Assembly: GCA_947311845.1 (NCBI GenBank)
Contig: CAMZMU010000020.1
Span: forward strand, 43,945,819-44,009,818
Source of the DNA: Poa pratensis
Taxonomy: Eukaryota; Streptophyta; Magnoliopsida; Poales; Poaceae
Direction: 5' to 3'
Length of the DNA stretch: 64,000 nucleotides
Within the stretch, counting starts at the first letter, position 1. The number at the start of each line of letters is the position of its first letter. This document shows, in pieces, positions 1 to 11,734 of this stretch. A model generated the notes under the pieces. That model was given only the letters and a program-made list of their open reading frames with translations, did no database searches and was not told where the DNA came from. A program made the translations under genes and the position numbers.

Positions 1-135
1 AGCCATCCGCTGGGGAGGCTGGGCTCCGTTATTTGTGGGGGGAGCCCCCGAGCCATTTGAGGGCCGGGTTCAAGTTGTCGGTGGCGGCTCGTGATGAGGA
101 AAACGATGCGCCGGCCGGGCTCCTTAAGTTCCTTA

Positions 136-1230
136 TCATCCGCGGCGCTGGCGGAAAATGCTTTGATAATCGTAGCTTCCTATGTCGCGGTGGACCTTGC
201 CGTGGTCTTGACCGTAGCGACGGGCGCTTCTCCGCGGCACTTCCCCCTCGCGCCTTCTTTTGATGCCGAGGTCGCTGAGCGTGAGGGGGCTCTTGAATGG
301 TTTTCTGAAGTTGGCGACGAACCGCTCGCGCAACTCCTCCCAAGACCCGATGGAGGCCTTAGGAAGATTCAAGAGCCATGCGCGGGCAGTTGCCTTGAGG
401 GCCAGGGGGAGCCAGTTGGCCATGACCTGGGTGCCGCCGCCCACGGCTTGAATTCCTGCAGCGTAGAGCTGCAGGAACTCCGCAGGGTCGAGCGTTCCAT
501 CGTAGCGGGGAGGTAGCCTTGGGCGGAATTTAGGAGGCCAAACCACTCGCCACAGTTCTCGGGATAGGGCGCGGCAGCCCCCGCTACGCGCGTCAGGGCA
601 GGTGGCCCGGTCGGGGTCGTTGGCCGTGGCGAAGTCATGGACCACGCGGCCCGGTCGCTCGTGCGGGAGTTCGAAGTTCACGTGGACGTCTTCCGGGGCC
701 CTGGTGACGATCTGGCAGCTGGCACCACCGAGGTGCGGAGAGGATACGCCATGGGAAGGGGCCTTGTCTGGAGCGTGGGTGTCGTGGTACAGCCCCCGTG
801 CACCTCCCGCTGGAGGCGGAGGAGGCGGTGGAGGAGGGGGAGGGGCGATGTGCGCCACTCGCCCCTGCGACGCTGGCGGCGCGATGGAGTGCGAAGGTGC
901 CGGGGCAACCTTCGCGGTGTCGACGAGCTCGGTGACCCGCTGGAGCCACGCGTCATGTCCGGCCTCAGTGGGTCGGTAGCGCAGGAGTTCCTGCGCCATG
1001 AGGAGCGCAGCCCCCGGCGTTAGTGGAGTTCGGGTGGAGGCAGACGCGGTGTGGCCGTCAGACGGCTGAGGTGTGCCCTGCCTGGAAGGGTGAAGGGACG
1101 AAGCTTCCACTTCCTCCGACATGCGCTCCTCTCCTTCCTCGGAGGCGGCGGGAGCCGCGCGCCTGCGCGGGTTGTTGACGGCGGGCTCGGAGACGACCCG
1201 GCTGGCCGCCTTGCGCCGAGTGTCGACCAT
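136..1230 (-). pseudogene. gag: gag of element A (frameshifted)
   Basis: This 364-codon frame starts with MVDTRR, 35 bases downstream of the primer-binding site, and contains a proline-rich spacer (about residues 130-140). A retrotransposon gag core follows at about residues 235-315, recognisable by the RYDGTLDPAEFLQLY, ANWLPLALK, ARAWLLNLP and SWEELRERFVANF blocks, as in plant Ty3/gypsy capsids. Soon after the VANF block the frame departs from gag-like sequence, and the expected continuation sits in other frames between 1 and 300, so at least one frameshift is present. No zinc knuckle is visible before the window edge. The same MVDTRR start is found in element B. Confidence 0.8.
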
Positions 1231-1264
1231 GGTGGTGAGGAAAAATCGAAGAGAGCGCCTCAGT

Positions 1265-1282
1265 CCCCTACCTGGCGCGCCA
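1265..1282 (-). other. Primer-binding site of element A
   Basis: Read on the minus strand this is TGGCGCGCCAGGTAGGGG. It starts with the TGG expected for pairing to a tRNA CCA end and lies two bases inside the LTR. The tRNA species was not determined. Confidence 0.7.
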
Positions 1283-1284
1283 AA

Positions 1285-2177
1285 TGTCGAGGAATATTCT
1301 CAAGGGAACTTCTCCTGTAGTGATGTTCGAACACTGGGGGCTAAAACACGCTCTCAACGAAGCTCTCGGTAACCTCGGCGAAGTAGACACGCACCCAGCA
1401 AGGAGACACAGCGGTTTTTTACCCAGGTTCAGGCCACCCTGATGGTGTAAAACCCTATGTCCTGCTTGGATGGATTGCACTGCTCGGAATGATTACAGTA
1501 CAAGGGTTGGAGCTAGTCGCTCGGTAAAAGATGATGTTCTAAGGCCGCGAGGTGGCCCTATTTATAGTGCTCTGGTCCTCTTCCCCCAAATGTTTTAGGC
1601 GGGAAGGGTTGCCACATAGCACCAAGAAGGGGTCCCGGCGTACTGCCCTAGCTTCAGATAAAGCCACCGTCCATGGCGCGATGGCAAGGACTTGTCGGTG
1701 ACGTTGCAGATGACGTCCGTGGTGGCGCGTAGCGCCGGTCTTGCCATCTTACACCAAAGAGGAAGGTCTTGGGCTTTGCTTTGCTTGGCGTGGATGGTCG
1801 GCGTCCTTTAATCATCAAAGCGGAAAGCTTTGGCCGACACGCGCTGCGGCGTGGCGCAGACGCGCGCGTCACTCTGGGGAAGACGCAGCCGCACATGGCC
1901 CCTGGCGCGGGGTCACGGGTACGCTGTACTTCTTGTCTTGTTCCGTCTGATGCCTGGTGGCGCCGCTTACCTCGCGAAGGGTAGTCTCGCGAGGCCTTTT
2001 CTTGGCTGCTTGTGCCGCGTCCTCCCGAGGCTGTTCTCCTCAGCCGCAGGGTCTTCGCGAGGCCCAAAGGGTTGGACCGTACTCTGCTGACCTGTTGACT
2101 TGGCTTGATCCTCCGAGCGTAATCTTCTGGGCCAAAGGCATACGGGCCGTGGTACCCTGGTTTCCACTGGTCCGACA
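1285..2177 (-). repeat. 5' LTR of element A
   Basis: On the minus strand it opens TGTCGGACC and closes CGACA, giving TG...CA ends over 893 bp. It is homologous along much of its length to the LTR at 4112-4891 (shared blocks include the start, the GGTACC segment and the AGAGCACTATA stretch), which identifies both as LTRs of one family. Two bases separate its end from the primer-binding site. Confidence 0.85.
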
Positions 2178-3659
2178 ACGATGTCGTCGACGTAAGCCTC
2201 GGCATTTTTCCCCATCTGGACTCCTAGTGCGATGCGCATCAGTCTTTGGAAGGTGGCGTCGGCATTCTTGAGGCCGAACGGCATACAAATGTAATAGTAT
2301 ACGCCGCACAGGGTGATGAAAGCTGTCTTCTCCTCGTCCTCCTTGGCCATCTTGATCTAGTGATACCCTGAGAAGGCATCTAAGAAGCAAAGGAGGTCGC
2401 AGCCCGCCGTAGAGTCCACGATCTGGTCGATGTGTGGCAGCGGATACGGGTCCTTGGGACAGGCCTTGTTGAGGTCGGTGAAGTCGATGCAAAGACGGCC
2501 GCCGCCCGTCTGCTTCGGCACCACTACCGTGTTGGAAACCCACTCGGTGTGCACAACTTCTCGGATAATCTTCGCGTTTTTGAGCTTTTCAACCTCCTTG
2601 ATGATGAACTCTTACTTCTCGGGTGCCTGTCTTCGCGCCTTTTGCTTCCCGGGGCGCGCGTTAGGACACACGGCCAGGTGATGCTCGATCACCTCCCGAG
2701 GTGCCCCGGTCATGTCGGAGGGCGTCCATGCGAACATGTCCGTGTTCGCCGGAGGAAAGCGGTGAGCTCTTCATATTGCGCGGGAGACATGTTGCCACCG
2801 ATGGTGACGGTAGCCCCCAAGCCATCGGCTTGTAGAGCTACCTTCTTGGTAGCCGTCCGGTCCGGGGAAAAGAGTTGCTTTTTCTTCTTAGAGGAACCGG
2901 CGAGGTGTTCCTCGGGGAGGAATGCCTGAGCCGAGTCAGCCTCGGGAGGGCATGTCCCGGAGGTGCCCCCTGAGGCCAAATTCCGCTTCTGGCCGGGAGA
3001 CTCGGAGCCGTGCTTGAGATCTTCTTCCTCAGCCACGCAAGCGACGGTCGTGTCCGGGAAAGCCTGCTTGGCCGAGGTGCCATCCTGATCGCCGCGTATG
3101 GTGATGACGTCGCAACTACCCGGGATCTTGAGGAGGTTGTATGCTTGATGCGTGACTGCCATGAACTTGGCCAGAGCTGGGTAGCACAAGATGGCGTTGT
3201 AAGGCAAGTTAATGCGGGCCACGTCGAAGTCGATGAACTCCGTGCGGAAGTTCGTGACCAGGCGACCCCGTTGGCGACCCCCGAGAATGGCTTGGATGGT
3301 GTCAGGCGGTCGAAAGGCACATGGAGCTGGGCGAACGCCTGTATGGAGAGGACGTTGAGATCGGCACCCCCATCAATGAGTGTCCGGGAGACGGTCACGT
3401 GGTTGATGGTGGGAGTGCAAACCAACGGGGTGACGCCGACCATGGTGGTACTCTCTGGATGGTCACTTTCGTCGAAGCAGATCTCGGGCCGCGCCCGCTT
3501 ACGAGGTCTTGACGCCCTGGCTCGGGGAGAGCGGCGCCCACCACTCTGGCCGGGCGCTTGGTGATGCGAGTGGGGGAAGAGGCCTGGTCTGCTCCAAGAA
3601 TGCAAGCTACGTTCCTGCGAGGCCCGTAGAGCTCGCACTGGCACTCGACCTCTCCCCAT
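2178..3659 (-). pseudogene. pol: pol remnant of element B: protease and start of RT
   Basis: Reading leftwards on the minus strand, a retropepsin-like segment with the LIDGGADLNVLS active-site block lies near 3320-3390. A linker follows, then RT blocks: VVVPKQTGGGRLCIDFTDLNKACPKDPYPLP near 2430-2530, FLDAFSGYH near 2360, and MPFGLKNADATFQRLM near 2230-2285. The last recognisable codons are the catalytic YVDD at 2180-2200, after which element A begins. Several frameshifts and a premature stop separate the blocks. It is not functional. Confidence 0.82.
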
Positions 3660-3787
3660 GTCGTGGGCAGAGCTTGAGACCAGAGTAGTACGTGGGGCAG
3701 CTCCTCTTCTTGCACCCCTAGCTGCCCGGCGGAGCCGGGCGATGCGCGCCCCGCAGCGATTTCCATGAGCTCGGCAATGCGCCCCAG

Positions 3788-4060
3788 CTAGGCGGCGCGT
3801 CCGGACTCCGGGGGGGACGGTACCGGAGGAGCTCTTGCGCCATGAGCAGCGCAGCCCCGGCGTTGGTGGAGCTCGGGTGGAGGCCGACGCGGTGTGGCAG
3901 TCAGACGGCAGTGACGGGCTCTGCTATGAAGGGTGGAGGGAGGAAGCTTCCACTTCCACCGCTCCACCCTCAGAGGCGGGGGAGCCGCATGTTGGCGAGA
4001 ATTGTTGACGACAGGCTCGGTGGCGACCCGGCTGGCCGCCCTGCGGCGAGTGTCGACCAT
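3788..4060 (-). pseudogene. gag: gag N-terminal remnant of element B
   Basis: The frame begins MVDTRRRAASR at 4060, homologous to the gag start of element A. It degrades within about 90 codons through frameshifts and stops. The capsid core seen in A is absent, and protease sequence follows within a few hundred bases, so most of gag was deleted. Confidence 0.65.
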
Positions 4061-4111
4061 GGCGGTGAAGGAAAACGTAGAAGCGCCTCTGTCCCTACCC
4101 GACACGCCAAA

Positions 4112-4891
4112 TGTCGTGGAAAAATCCCACGGGGTAGTGAATTCGAACACAGGGGACTGAAACACGCAATCGACGGAACCTTCGGCGACCTCGGTGAACA
4201 CACACACGCGGCAAGGAGACACAACGGTTTACACAGGTTCAGGTCACCGTGATGGTGTAAAATCCTACTTCTGCTTGTCTGGGATTGCACTGCTTATAGC
4301 GGTTACAGTACATGAGCTTGTAGTTGGATCGGAGATGGATCCTTGCTAAGGTTGCGGCGCGGCCCCTTTTATAGTGCTCTGGTCCTCTTCGTCCAAAGGC
4401 GTTGGCGGGAAGGGTTTCCACATAGCACCAAAAGATGGTACCGGCGTACTGCCCTAGCCCAGCTAAAAGCCTAGCGCCAGTCCGGCCGTCTTGCACCAAA
4501 GTGGAAGGTCTTGGGCTTATCTTTGCTTGCCATGTATGGTAGGCATCCTTTAATCACCAAAGAGGAAAGGTTTGGCCGGCACGCTCTGCGGCGGGGCGCA
4601 GGCGCGCGCGTCACTCTGAAAGAGACGCAGAGGCACATGGTCCCTGACGCGGAGTCACGGGTGCACTGTTGCTTGTCTTCTCCTGCCCGAGGTCTGGCAG
4701 GGATGCTTCCCTTGCGAGGCTGGTTCTTGGTCAGACTTGGCTAGCTGCCACCTTGGCCTCTCGAGGCCGGGGTCTTCAGCGGACTATGCCTTCGTGAGCC
4801 TCTTTAGAAGTTGTCTTGACTTGATTTCACACGTAATCTTCTGGGCTAAAGGCACACGGGCCGAGGTACCCTGATTTCCAGTGCTCCGACA
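4112..4891 (-). repeat. 5' LTR of element B
   Basis: This 780-bp LTR has perfect inverted TGTCG/CGACA ends. It is shorter than the homologous LTR of A (893 bp) because of indels. On the minus strand the primer-binding site (4092-4109, TGGCGTGTCGGGTAGGGA, a diverged copy of A's) follows after two bases. Confidence 0.85.
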
Positions 4892-6042
4892 GCGGGTAAG
4901 ATGGATTCGGCCGCACATGCAGCGGTGATTGAGCCCCCGACACGGTCACACACACATACGTGCGTTCATTGAATTCCTGGGCACAGGAAGGGAGTGAGCG
5001 TGTATTGAATCTAATGGTACGTATTCCACTACAACGTGCGTGTCCGGCAGCCAGCCGTGGCAGCGGCTGTTCTGGTCGCCGGCGATCACTGCGCCTCCAG
5101 AACGATAGGTCTGCCTTTTGCAGGCATTTACACTGTGGCATGAGCTCTGAACTGGATAGAGTCAGGAGTGACCAAGGACACTAGCAGTGCAGTGCAGTGT
5201 TTGCTTTCACAAACTGATGATGCTATTCTTGGAGGAGCCTTCATATTTTTGCACACGTCAAGTCACTTTCATCTATGCCACAATTAGGGAGGCGCAAGTA
5301 TGCATTTCATTTCAACCTAGAACTTTCAAACCTGAATATGCAACCTTTGAGCATCAAAACCGTCCTCATGAGCTGTATTCAGGGGAGAAGGGCTTGCAAA
5401 ATATATTGCACCTCACCACAGCAAGCATTTAATCATGGCGTAAGAAAAGATTTACCCACTCGGATGTTTTTGGAATCTCACCATTTTTGTTCTTACGGAG
5501 CTTTCATTGGAAACCAGCCAAATCCAGCGCTGCTAGTGACAGGCTGCAGTGAAGACGTTGCTGTTGGGTCCAGTATAAGGACCACTTTGCCTCCCTGTCT
5601 CTGCTTCCAATAACTACCGGCCTGAACCTGTGGACCACTCCCAGTCTGTTACTGGTTAGTAGTACGATTCAGTAACAGAATCTTTTTGCTTCAGTACAAA
5701 ACCAAATTGAAGCCCACAGCAACCACACAGATGGCACATACAGTATTATGTAAGCAATCAAAAAGACATATCACTGGATAATGTTTTACGACGCAATTCT
5801 TGTTCACACTTATTACACGGGACGAAACCATGCATGTACCGAGAAGTACTAAGGTAACAACAAGCATACGCTTTTAACACAATGTTAGGTACTAATAACA
5901 GATTACTGACATTATTTTAGAATCTAAAGCAAAGACTGGCAGATAAATCGTTCAGGAAAACCCTGAGCAGGTTACTGAATGATGAAGTTGCTTCTGTTTC
6001 CTTAGCTACACTGTCCTTTGCAGTTGTTTGGGCTCTCCTGCT
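4892..6042. other. Region between element B and the ICE1 stop codon
   Basis: This is 1.15 kb of mostly unique-looking DNA. The part nearest 6042 should hold the 3' untranslated region of the minus-strand bHLH gene. No polyadenylation site could be fixed with confidence. Short ORFs at 4960-5613 show no recognisable similarity, and nothing else is supported. Confidence 0.4.
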
Positions 6043-9000
6043 CTAGATCACAGGATGGTACCCGGCAGATTGCAATAGAACTGCCTTGATTTCCTCAGGC
6101 TGAAGACCAGGGCCATCCTTGCATTGCTGATGTGAAAAACAAAGCTGTCGTCAGTTACAGTTGAGTGCCTTCTTAGCGGCACTAAGTATTTCTTTTCATA
6201 CTTTCAGAAAACGTGGCTTGTCATACCTCAGCCTTGAAGACATCCAAGGCAAAGCCATTGAAGCAACTGATAACAGCTTGCTGCACGTCCAGACCAAGGG
6301 ATTCGATCGCCTTCATGGCAGAAAGCAGAAGACCAGGCCTTCGAGCGCACAGCATGTGGATGTTGACGACCCGACCTTCCCGAAGCCTAACCTCAACCTT
6401 TTGCACGCAAAAAAGAACACACAAGTTAGTCCATCAGGTACGCAAACTAATGCACACATCATTCCGTTAAACTTTTAGCTGACTTTTGTCTACTGCTAGT
6501 TAAACATTAGCAAAGAGAATTGTCACATCATGTCAAGTGGCACAAATTTCTACGATATGCAGCCGGTTTAGCTCATCTGAAGAAACATACTGCTTGAAGG
6601 AAATTCAGAGGTACTTACACTTGGTTGCTGACCATTAGGGCTTGGCAGTGCACTCGGGCAAAGCTCTTCCTTCACGCGCGATGGCAATGTGGGTAATGTT
6701 GGAGTCAGAGGGTGGAAGCTTGTAGGTGTTGGGGGCAGTGAGGATGTGGAGGGAGATGGTTCCAACTCATTCTGAAGATCATTGATCTTTTGCAGGAGCT
6801 CCCTCAGGTACTCGATTGCATCACCAAGAATAGAAGCCCTGTCCATCTAGCAATGACGACCATACATATCAGTTCATTAGCTAGTCATGATATAAAGGAC
6901 AATTGGTTAATTGTGCACACATAGTGAGAGAAGTACCAATTTTACTCAATGTGAGGTCTATTAACAAAATACTAATTAATAAAAAGCTGTATGCATCTTA
7001 TCGATGCAGAGGCCGGGGCTTCCCCATTTCGATTTTTTATTAAGAAAAAACTAAACCTGACTACTCAATATAGAAACAACCAAAATAAACGGCACACCAT
7101 GCTTATACTCCTTTTCGGCTCACAAAAACTCGTGCATTTTTCGACACACCATGCAAGCTAAGAGATTTTCCTTTTTGAAACTATACACCGGGAGGGATAT
7201 ATAGGGGATATCTTTTATTCAATTATTATAAATGAATGTAATCGACGTCTTTCCACTGCCCCATGATGTATAATAGCCTCCGGTAGTTTCCTCTTTTTTT
7301 ATGGTCAATTCCTTTCTTTATATGACAGCACAAAGGTACTACAGTAATCACGACTTAAAACTTTGTTTTTTGTAATCTGTCTACACCTCTGGCAATGGAC
7401 TAGAACCTGAACAATATGCAGCAGAAACAGCAGTATATCTGGCAGAAATTTGTCGGTAGTACAACTCATCGACAGCAATCGTATTTGACTCGTACAACAA
7501 GAAATCACCAGAAAATTAAATTTTGCGAATTATTTACTTCGAAACGTAAATTCAGTAGCCTCCATAAAAAAGTTAAATTATGGCCATGCCATAAGAAACT
7601 GGAACTATAGATACTAAATCAAAATTTAGCCAGACCAAGGAGTTTGCCAACAATTAACACAATGCTAAAATGTATGATGATAATTTTTTTCCTGAAACTG
7701 GCTAGCGTCCACAACTCTACATGAATACTTGCACATAAAGAAAACAGTGATATAAGGCATTACTTTTTATACTTATTTTTACAATTTTTGTCTACAACTA
7801 TGATAGTGGAAACTGAACAAGAGGCAGCAGACACAGAGAATATGATAGGCAGTGATTTACTTCTTGTACAACTCAAGCACGGCGATTGCATTTACTAGTA
7901 TGCTGATTTAATACGTCCGAGAATTAGAAATCCATATATCTGGGAAAAAACTAATAGCTAATCAATTCCTCGAAGAAATAGGAATTCACATATCTAGCAA
8001 TAACCAGTAAAAAAAGTACGCTGGTTTAATTCCTCCGATAAATAGAACTTAAATACCTAGCAGCCGCTAATGTTGAAAATTATGTTATTTCAATTTCTCT
8101 TGGAATTAGAAATATGATAGGCTTCCTAAAAAAATAGAATTAGGGTCATGCCAAGTAAAGAAGATCTAGTCCTCTAACATACTCCTAAGTTGAAACCTAT
8201 ACTCAAGGTCACAAGTCCAAATACACTGAAACAAAGATAAACAAACATATCGTTAACATTGGTAGCCATTCTCGATGCTAACTCCAGATTCTCATCTTTC
8301 CACAACCTCCAGGACAAGCAAACTACACACAATTCATCAAGATTTGGTGATATAGTGTAGTCATTTCAACCACAAGTATGGATGTTTCAAAATTGCCTAA
8401 ATCTACCAGACCCAAATACAAGCAGGAGCTACTACTGAGTTACTGTTAAATTTTAGACGTACTTGGGAAACTCTGATACAATGCAGAGGAAGAATTTCTC
8501 ACCTTGCTGATCTTGGGCACGACAGACCGGAGCATATAAAGCCGGTCATTGAGCTTCTTCCGACGACGGCGCTCCGCCATGAGGTTCTTAGCCGGTATTC
8601 CCTTCTTCTTCCCCTTACCTTCCGTTGCGACGCCGCCGCCGGTCACCGTACTGTTGGCGTTCGATTCCTTCCTGACGCTCTCCTCGACGCCCCTCCCGTC
8701 CTCCGGCTCCGAGTCGTAATTCATCCCGGACGCGTCAATGCTCACGACGTCCTCATCGACGTCGTCGAGTACCGTGTCACACCCAGCGGACAAAGCGCTC
8801 ACAGCCGCCGCCGCCGCCGCCTTACGCTTCTTGTCGCCGTCCTCTTCGCCGGCATTACGCCGGAGCGCGCGCTTCTGGAAGAGCGTCGGCTGCGCGCCCA
8901 GCGGCGGGAAGGTGTCCAGCGGCCGCAGCACAGCCGCGTTCCCCCGCCCGGAGAAGGGAGCGGTAAAGGACACCGGAGCAGCAGGCGCCTCGGATGAGGA

Positions 9001-9594
9001 GCCGCTCCCTTCCCCGGCGCCGGTGTCGAACAAGTCGAAACCAGTGAGGCCAGCGAACTCCGTTAGTTGTGGCGGCGCGGTGCCGAATCCACCGAACGAG
9101 CCGAGGAACCCTGTGTTCCCATGAGGCAGCAGGGAAACCGGCGCGGTGTTCGAAGCGTTCCCGGCGCCAAGAAACGCCGTGAAATCGCCGCCGACATTGC
9201 CGGAGCTGCCGAGGTCGAACCCAGAAACGTCAAAAGGTCCGGTGCCTCCCAGGTTTAGGACCGGGAACATCAGCGAACCGGCTCCGTAGCCAGAAGAGGA
9301 TCCCGGTGCTCCCATAGCCGCCGTCACCATGGCCATCGACCCGTGCGCGGCGGCGTCGCCGCCCACGTTGGCGTTGGCATCGAAATACCAGTCCTCATCA
9401 AGCATCGCCGGGGAGCGGAAATCCCCGCCTCCCCCCGAGGCCATAGCAAGGAGGTGCTGGTTGTTGTGGGGCCCAGTCGCCGCCTGCCCCATCGTCGGCA
9501 GCATCCCCATCGCCGCCGGCTGCTCGTGGCCGAGGCCCTGTCCTTGGCCGCCCTCTTCCTGCATCCAGAGCGAATTGTTGTACCGAGATAGCAT
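6043..9594 (-). CDS. ICE1: ICE1/SCREAM-type bHLH transcription factor (four exons)
   Basis: Exons run 9594-8503, 6846-6619, 6397-6227 and 6126-6043; introns are 1656, 221 and 100 bp, all GT-AG and phase 0. The spliced product is 524 residues. The basic region and first helix (about 331-364, [22 protein letters not shown]) end exon 1; exon 2 opens [17 protein letters not shown], the second helix. A KRALRR stretch at 241-246 matches the KRAAM-type MAP-kinase docking motif described for SCREAM proteins. The C-terminal ACT-like domain (about 441-524) includes [24 protein letters not shown] and a final GYHPVI. The Met at 9594 was chosen because [12 protein letters not shown] resembles family N-termini; an in-frame Met at 9759 extends into 5' leader-like sequence. 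Known family role, by homology only: nuclear E-box-binding activators of CBF/DREB cold genes and partners of SPCH/MUTE/FAMA in stomatal development. No disabling change was seen. The paralogue (ICE1 or ICE2) is less certain than the family. Confidence 0.93.
6847..8502 (-). other. Intron 1 of the ICE1-like gene
   Basis: This 1.66 kb AT-rich intron splits the bHLH domain between the two helices (after residue 364), the conserved ICE-family position. The donor is GTGAG at 8502 and the acceptor TGCTAG ends at 6847. It holds a LINE-type 3' scrap near 6975-7050; otherwise no gene or element was recognised. Confidence 0.85.
6975..7052 (+). repeat. LINE 3'-end scrap in ICE1 intron
   Basis: The stretch around GCAGAGGCCGGGGCTTCCCC, followed by a T/A-rich tail, resembles the 3' termini of grass LINEs, which read 'gatgcagaggccggggtt..ccc..tttcgaaaa'. 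This is pattern recognition from a short sequence. It would be a strongly 5'-truncated insertion. Confidence 0.5.
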
Positions 9595-10207
9595 GGCCAC
9601 GGCAGTGGCGGCGGGGCGTGAGGGTTCTTGGTGGGGTAAACGACCGGAGGAGGAGCTGCGATGCGGCAGAGATGGCAGACAGAAGGAGGACTCTGAGTCT
9701 GAGTTCTCTTTCTGGCAGTGTGTATATGTATGGAAGGACACCCACTGCAGGCTGGCCACACTGGAGAGAGACAGGTGAATTTACTGTAATACCCACCCCT
9801 AAATTTTTGTCTTCTCCCCCGCTTTTCTTTAAATTTACATTCTTCCGCAGCGGTGCATCCCATTTTATTCGGTGGCCGTTTCTGAGAGGCGAAATGACTG
9901 TGCGGTGTTTACCTCAAGGGATGTAATAGGCCTGCTCATGAATTATCAGCTTTGGGTGTTGGTGTAGCTCCTGATGCAGTGTTTTGTGGACTACGTGCTA
10001 CCCTACTATTGTAACCTGTTTGGTGACCGACGAGTCTGTCGTGTTTTAATGGAATACAAGTGTTCCATGAAAAAAGAATGTAGGTCAAACAATGTGGTTT
10101 TGTCTAGAGGTGGTGTCGAGATTTTGGAGATGAAGAAATTGCACTTTACGTTCTGAACTCTTAAGAAAGTTTATCTTTTATTGTAAAGATAGAACGCAAC
10201 TATTCTA
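9595..10207. promoter_or_regulatory. Presumed 5' leader and proximal promoter of the ICE1-like gene
   Basis: Immediately upstream of the start on the minus strand lies a CT-rich leader (about 9595-9780), then AT-richer sequence. No convincing TATA box or cold-response element was identified by eye. From about 9930 rightwards the sequence looks intergenic and contains only short, unsupported ORFs. The promoter role is inferred from position. Confidence 0.45.
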
Positions 10208-10902
10208 TTAAGTTGGCCTGGCAGAATTGCCGAACATAGCCCTGATTACAACATTGAGGTTATCATACCACACATTTTGCAAGTTTGGCTCTTCAGCCTC
10301 ACCTAGCGCTACCAGTTTGTGAGCTGGGTTATTACAAGTACGAGGCATATAGATCACTCTGTAGTTTATGAAGGATAATATAAGTTTGTACTTGACTTCT
10401 CTAAACAGGACTCGAAGAGGTGCATTGTCAAAGTTGTTCGATGAAATGGCCTGGCACAGAACCTGACAATCTGTAGCAAACACCGGCCTCCCAATTCCCA
10501 CGTGGTCAGCTATGGATGCTGCATGCAAAAGGGGTTCTATCTATGTCCATAGCGCTTAACCTGCATTAGGAACAGCTGCCGCAGCATTATGATCTCGGGT
10601 TATGCATCCCCATCCGCCCCTACTAGAATCCTGGTGGAAAGCTCATCAATATAAACCATAATTCAGTCCCGCTGGGAAGTTTCCAGCGATGCACAGGATA
10701 GGGGTTTCTTGTGGTTTATTTTGGACGAATTTAGACCATTCGCCCGTGTGCCCGACAGTCTTCGTTCCCCGTTGTTGGTTTTGTTTCTTTCAGTCCACCA
10801 GCAACAAAGGGTAGCAATCACTGTCTTCTCCTTATATCGTAGGCTACACGTACATTCCATCAGATTATGGCGCAAATCGTCACGGAGAAGAGAACGCCAC
10901 AC
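10208..10902 (-). pseudogene. LINE ORF2 C-terminal fragment with RNase H-like domain
   Basis: The minus frame 10528-10208 matches the plant LINE-associated RNase H-like module: VFATDCQVLCQAI, then LRVLFREVKY and a terminal CNNPAHKLVALG block. Upstream (10902-10663) a CWWTERNK block resembles the linker between the RT zinc-binding region and the RNase H domain. The frames are disconnected and the RT itself is missing, so this is a 5'-truncated, decayed LINE. Confidence 0.72.
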
Positions 10903-11394
10903 TTTCTTCAGCTCCCGACGCCGCAGAAACAGGTCACTAGTAGAAAAACCACCATCCGTTCGAGCCTTTTATCCCGTCCAAAATATTGAAACCCGCTGTC
11001 CTCAAACATGATGTTGCATTTTGGGGCATCGGTGTCCAGGTCAACCCGCTTATCATGGCGCGTCGGCAAGCTATCATCACTATGGAAACGGGTCAAAACC
11101 CTTATCGGCAACAAAGAAAATGTATGTTGCCCAAGCCTCGTTACTGATATGAAGACCGCAATGGCAACAATTAATATATTAGTATGTTATAACAAGGATC
11201 CTATAACTCGCTCCTTGCAAGCTCTACGGCGACTCGCCCGGACGACGCACGGGAGATCGCCCTGCAACAGTCTCTCCTACTGAGCCACATTTGAGACCAA
11301 TAACATGTATCGATTTTCTTTGCTATTTTCTTTTTCATGAAATTATTTTGTAAGCTTTGGTCATCAATATATTCACTTTTCACTTTCCTTTATT

Positions 11395-11705
11395 TTTATA
11401 TTTGTGAAAAAATTTAGATCTGCAAAAAGGTTCAAATTTTAAAAAGATTCATTTTTAAAATGCGCAGATTTGAAAATGTTCATATTCGAAAATAATTCAG
11501 ATTTTTAAAAAATGTTCAAATTTTAAAATGGTTCATATTTTGAAAAATAATCATCTTTTGAAAATAGTTAAGTTTTTGTAAATGTCAAAATTTAAAATTT
11601 TGGATTTAAGAAATCATATTAATAAAAATAAAATAAAATGTAAAAAGGAAAAAAAAAGAAAAAAGAAAAGAATAAAATAAGATAAAGCTAATCGAAAAAG
11701 CGAAT
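11395..11705. repeat. AT-rich low-complexity tract
   Basis: About 300 bp of reiterated TTCAAATTTT/TTTGAAAA-like words grade into an A-rich AAAATAAAATAAAA tract. There is no coding potential. Confidence 0.75.
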
Positions 11706-11734
11706 AAAAAGAAAAAAACTAATGGGCCGGCCCA

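Larger units (their letters stand above)
1..2177 (-). mobile_element. Element A: Ty3/gypsy LTR retrotransposon, 5' part
   Basis: This is a minus-strand element. Its 5' LTR (1285-2177), primer-binding site (1265-1282) and gag (136-1230) are visible, and the rest lies beyond the left edge. The LTR has TG...CA ends. The internal start carries the TGGCGCGCCAGGTAGGGG-type primer-binding site, which recurs in elements B and Z. The right boundary falls at 2177/2178 inside the RT of element B, so A is younger than B. The matching TSD partner is off-window and could not be checked. Assignment to the non-chromodomain (Tat/Athila-like) side of Ty3/gypsy is an inference from gag and primer-site similarity to element Z. 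Confidence 0.85.
2178..4891 (-). mobile_element. Element B: Ty3/gypsy retrotransposon interrupted by element A
   Basis: This is a minus-strand element of the same family as A. It has a 5' LTR (4112-4891), a primer-binding site (4092-4109), a short gag start, then protease and the first part of RT. At 2178 the RT frame is cut by the LTR of element A, and the remainder of B must lie off-window beyond A. Most of gag, including the capsid core, is missing between the MVDTRR start and the protease, so B carries an internal deletion as well as the insertion. Five bases to its right (4892-4896) read GCGGG; the partner TSD is off-window. Confidence 0.85.

Noticed and set aside
1967..2350. 127-codon minus ORF ending in LTR sequence
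   Set aside because: Chimera of B's RT and A's LTR created by the insertion; only the RT half is meaningful.
9595..9759. Upstream in-frame Met for the bHLH gene
   Set aside because: The extra 55 codons are CT-rich leader-like sequence and family members start at the MLSR-type Met, so the downstream start was preferred.
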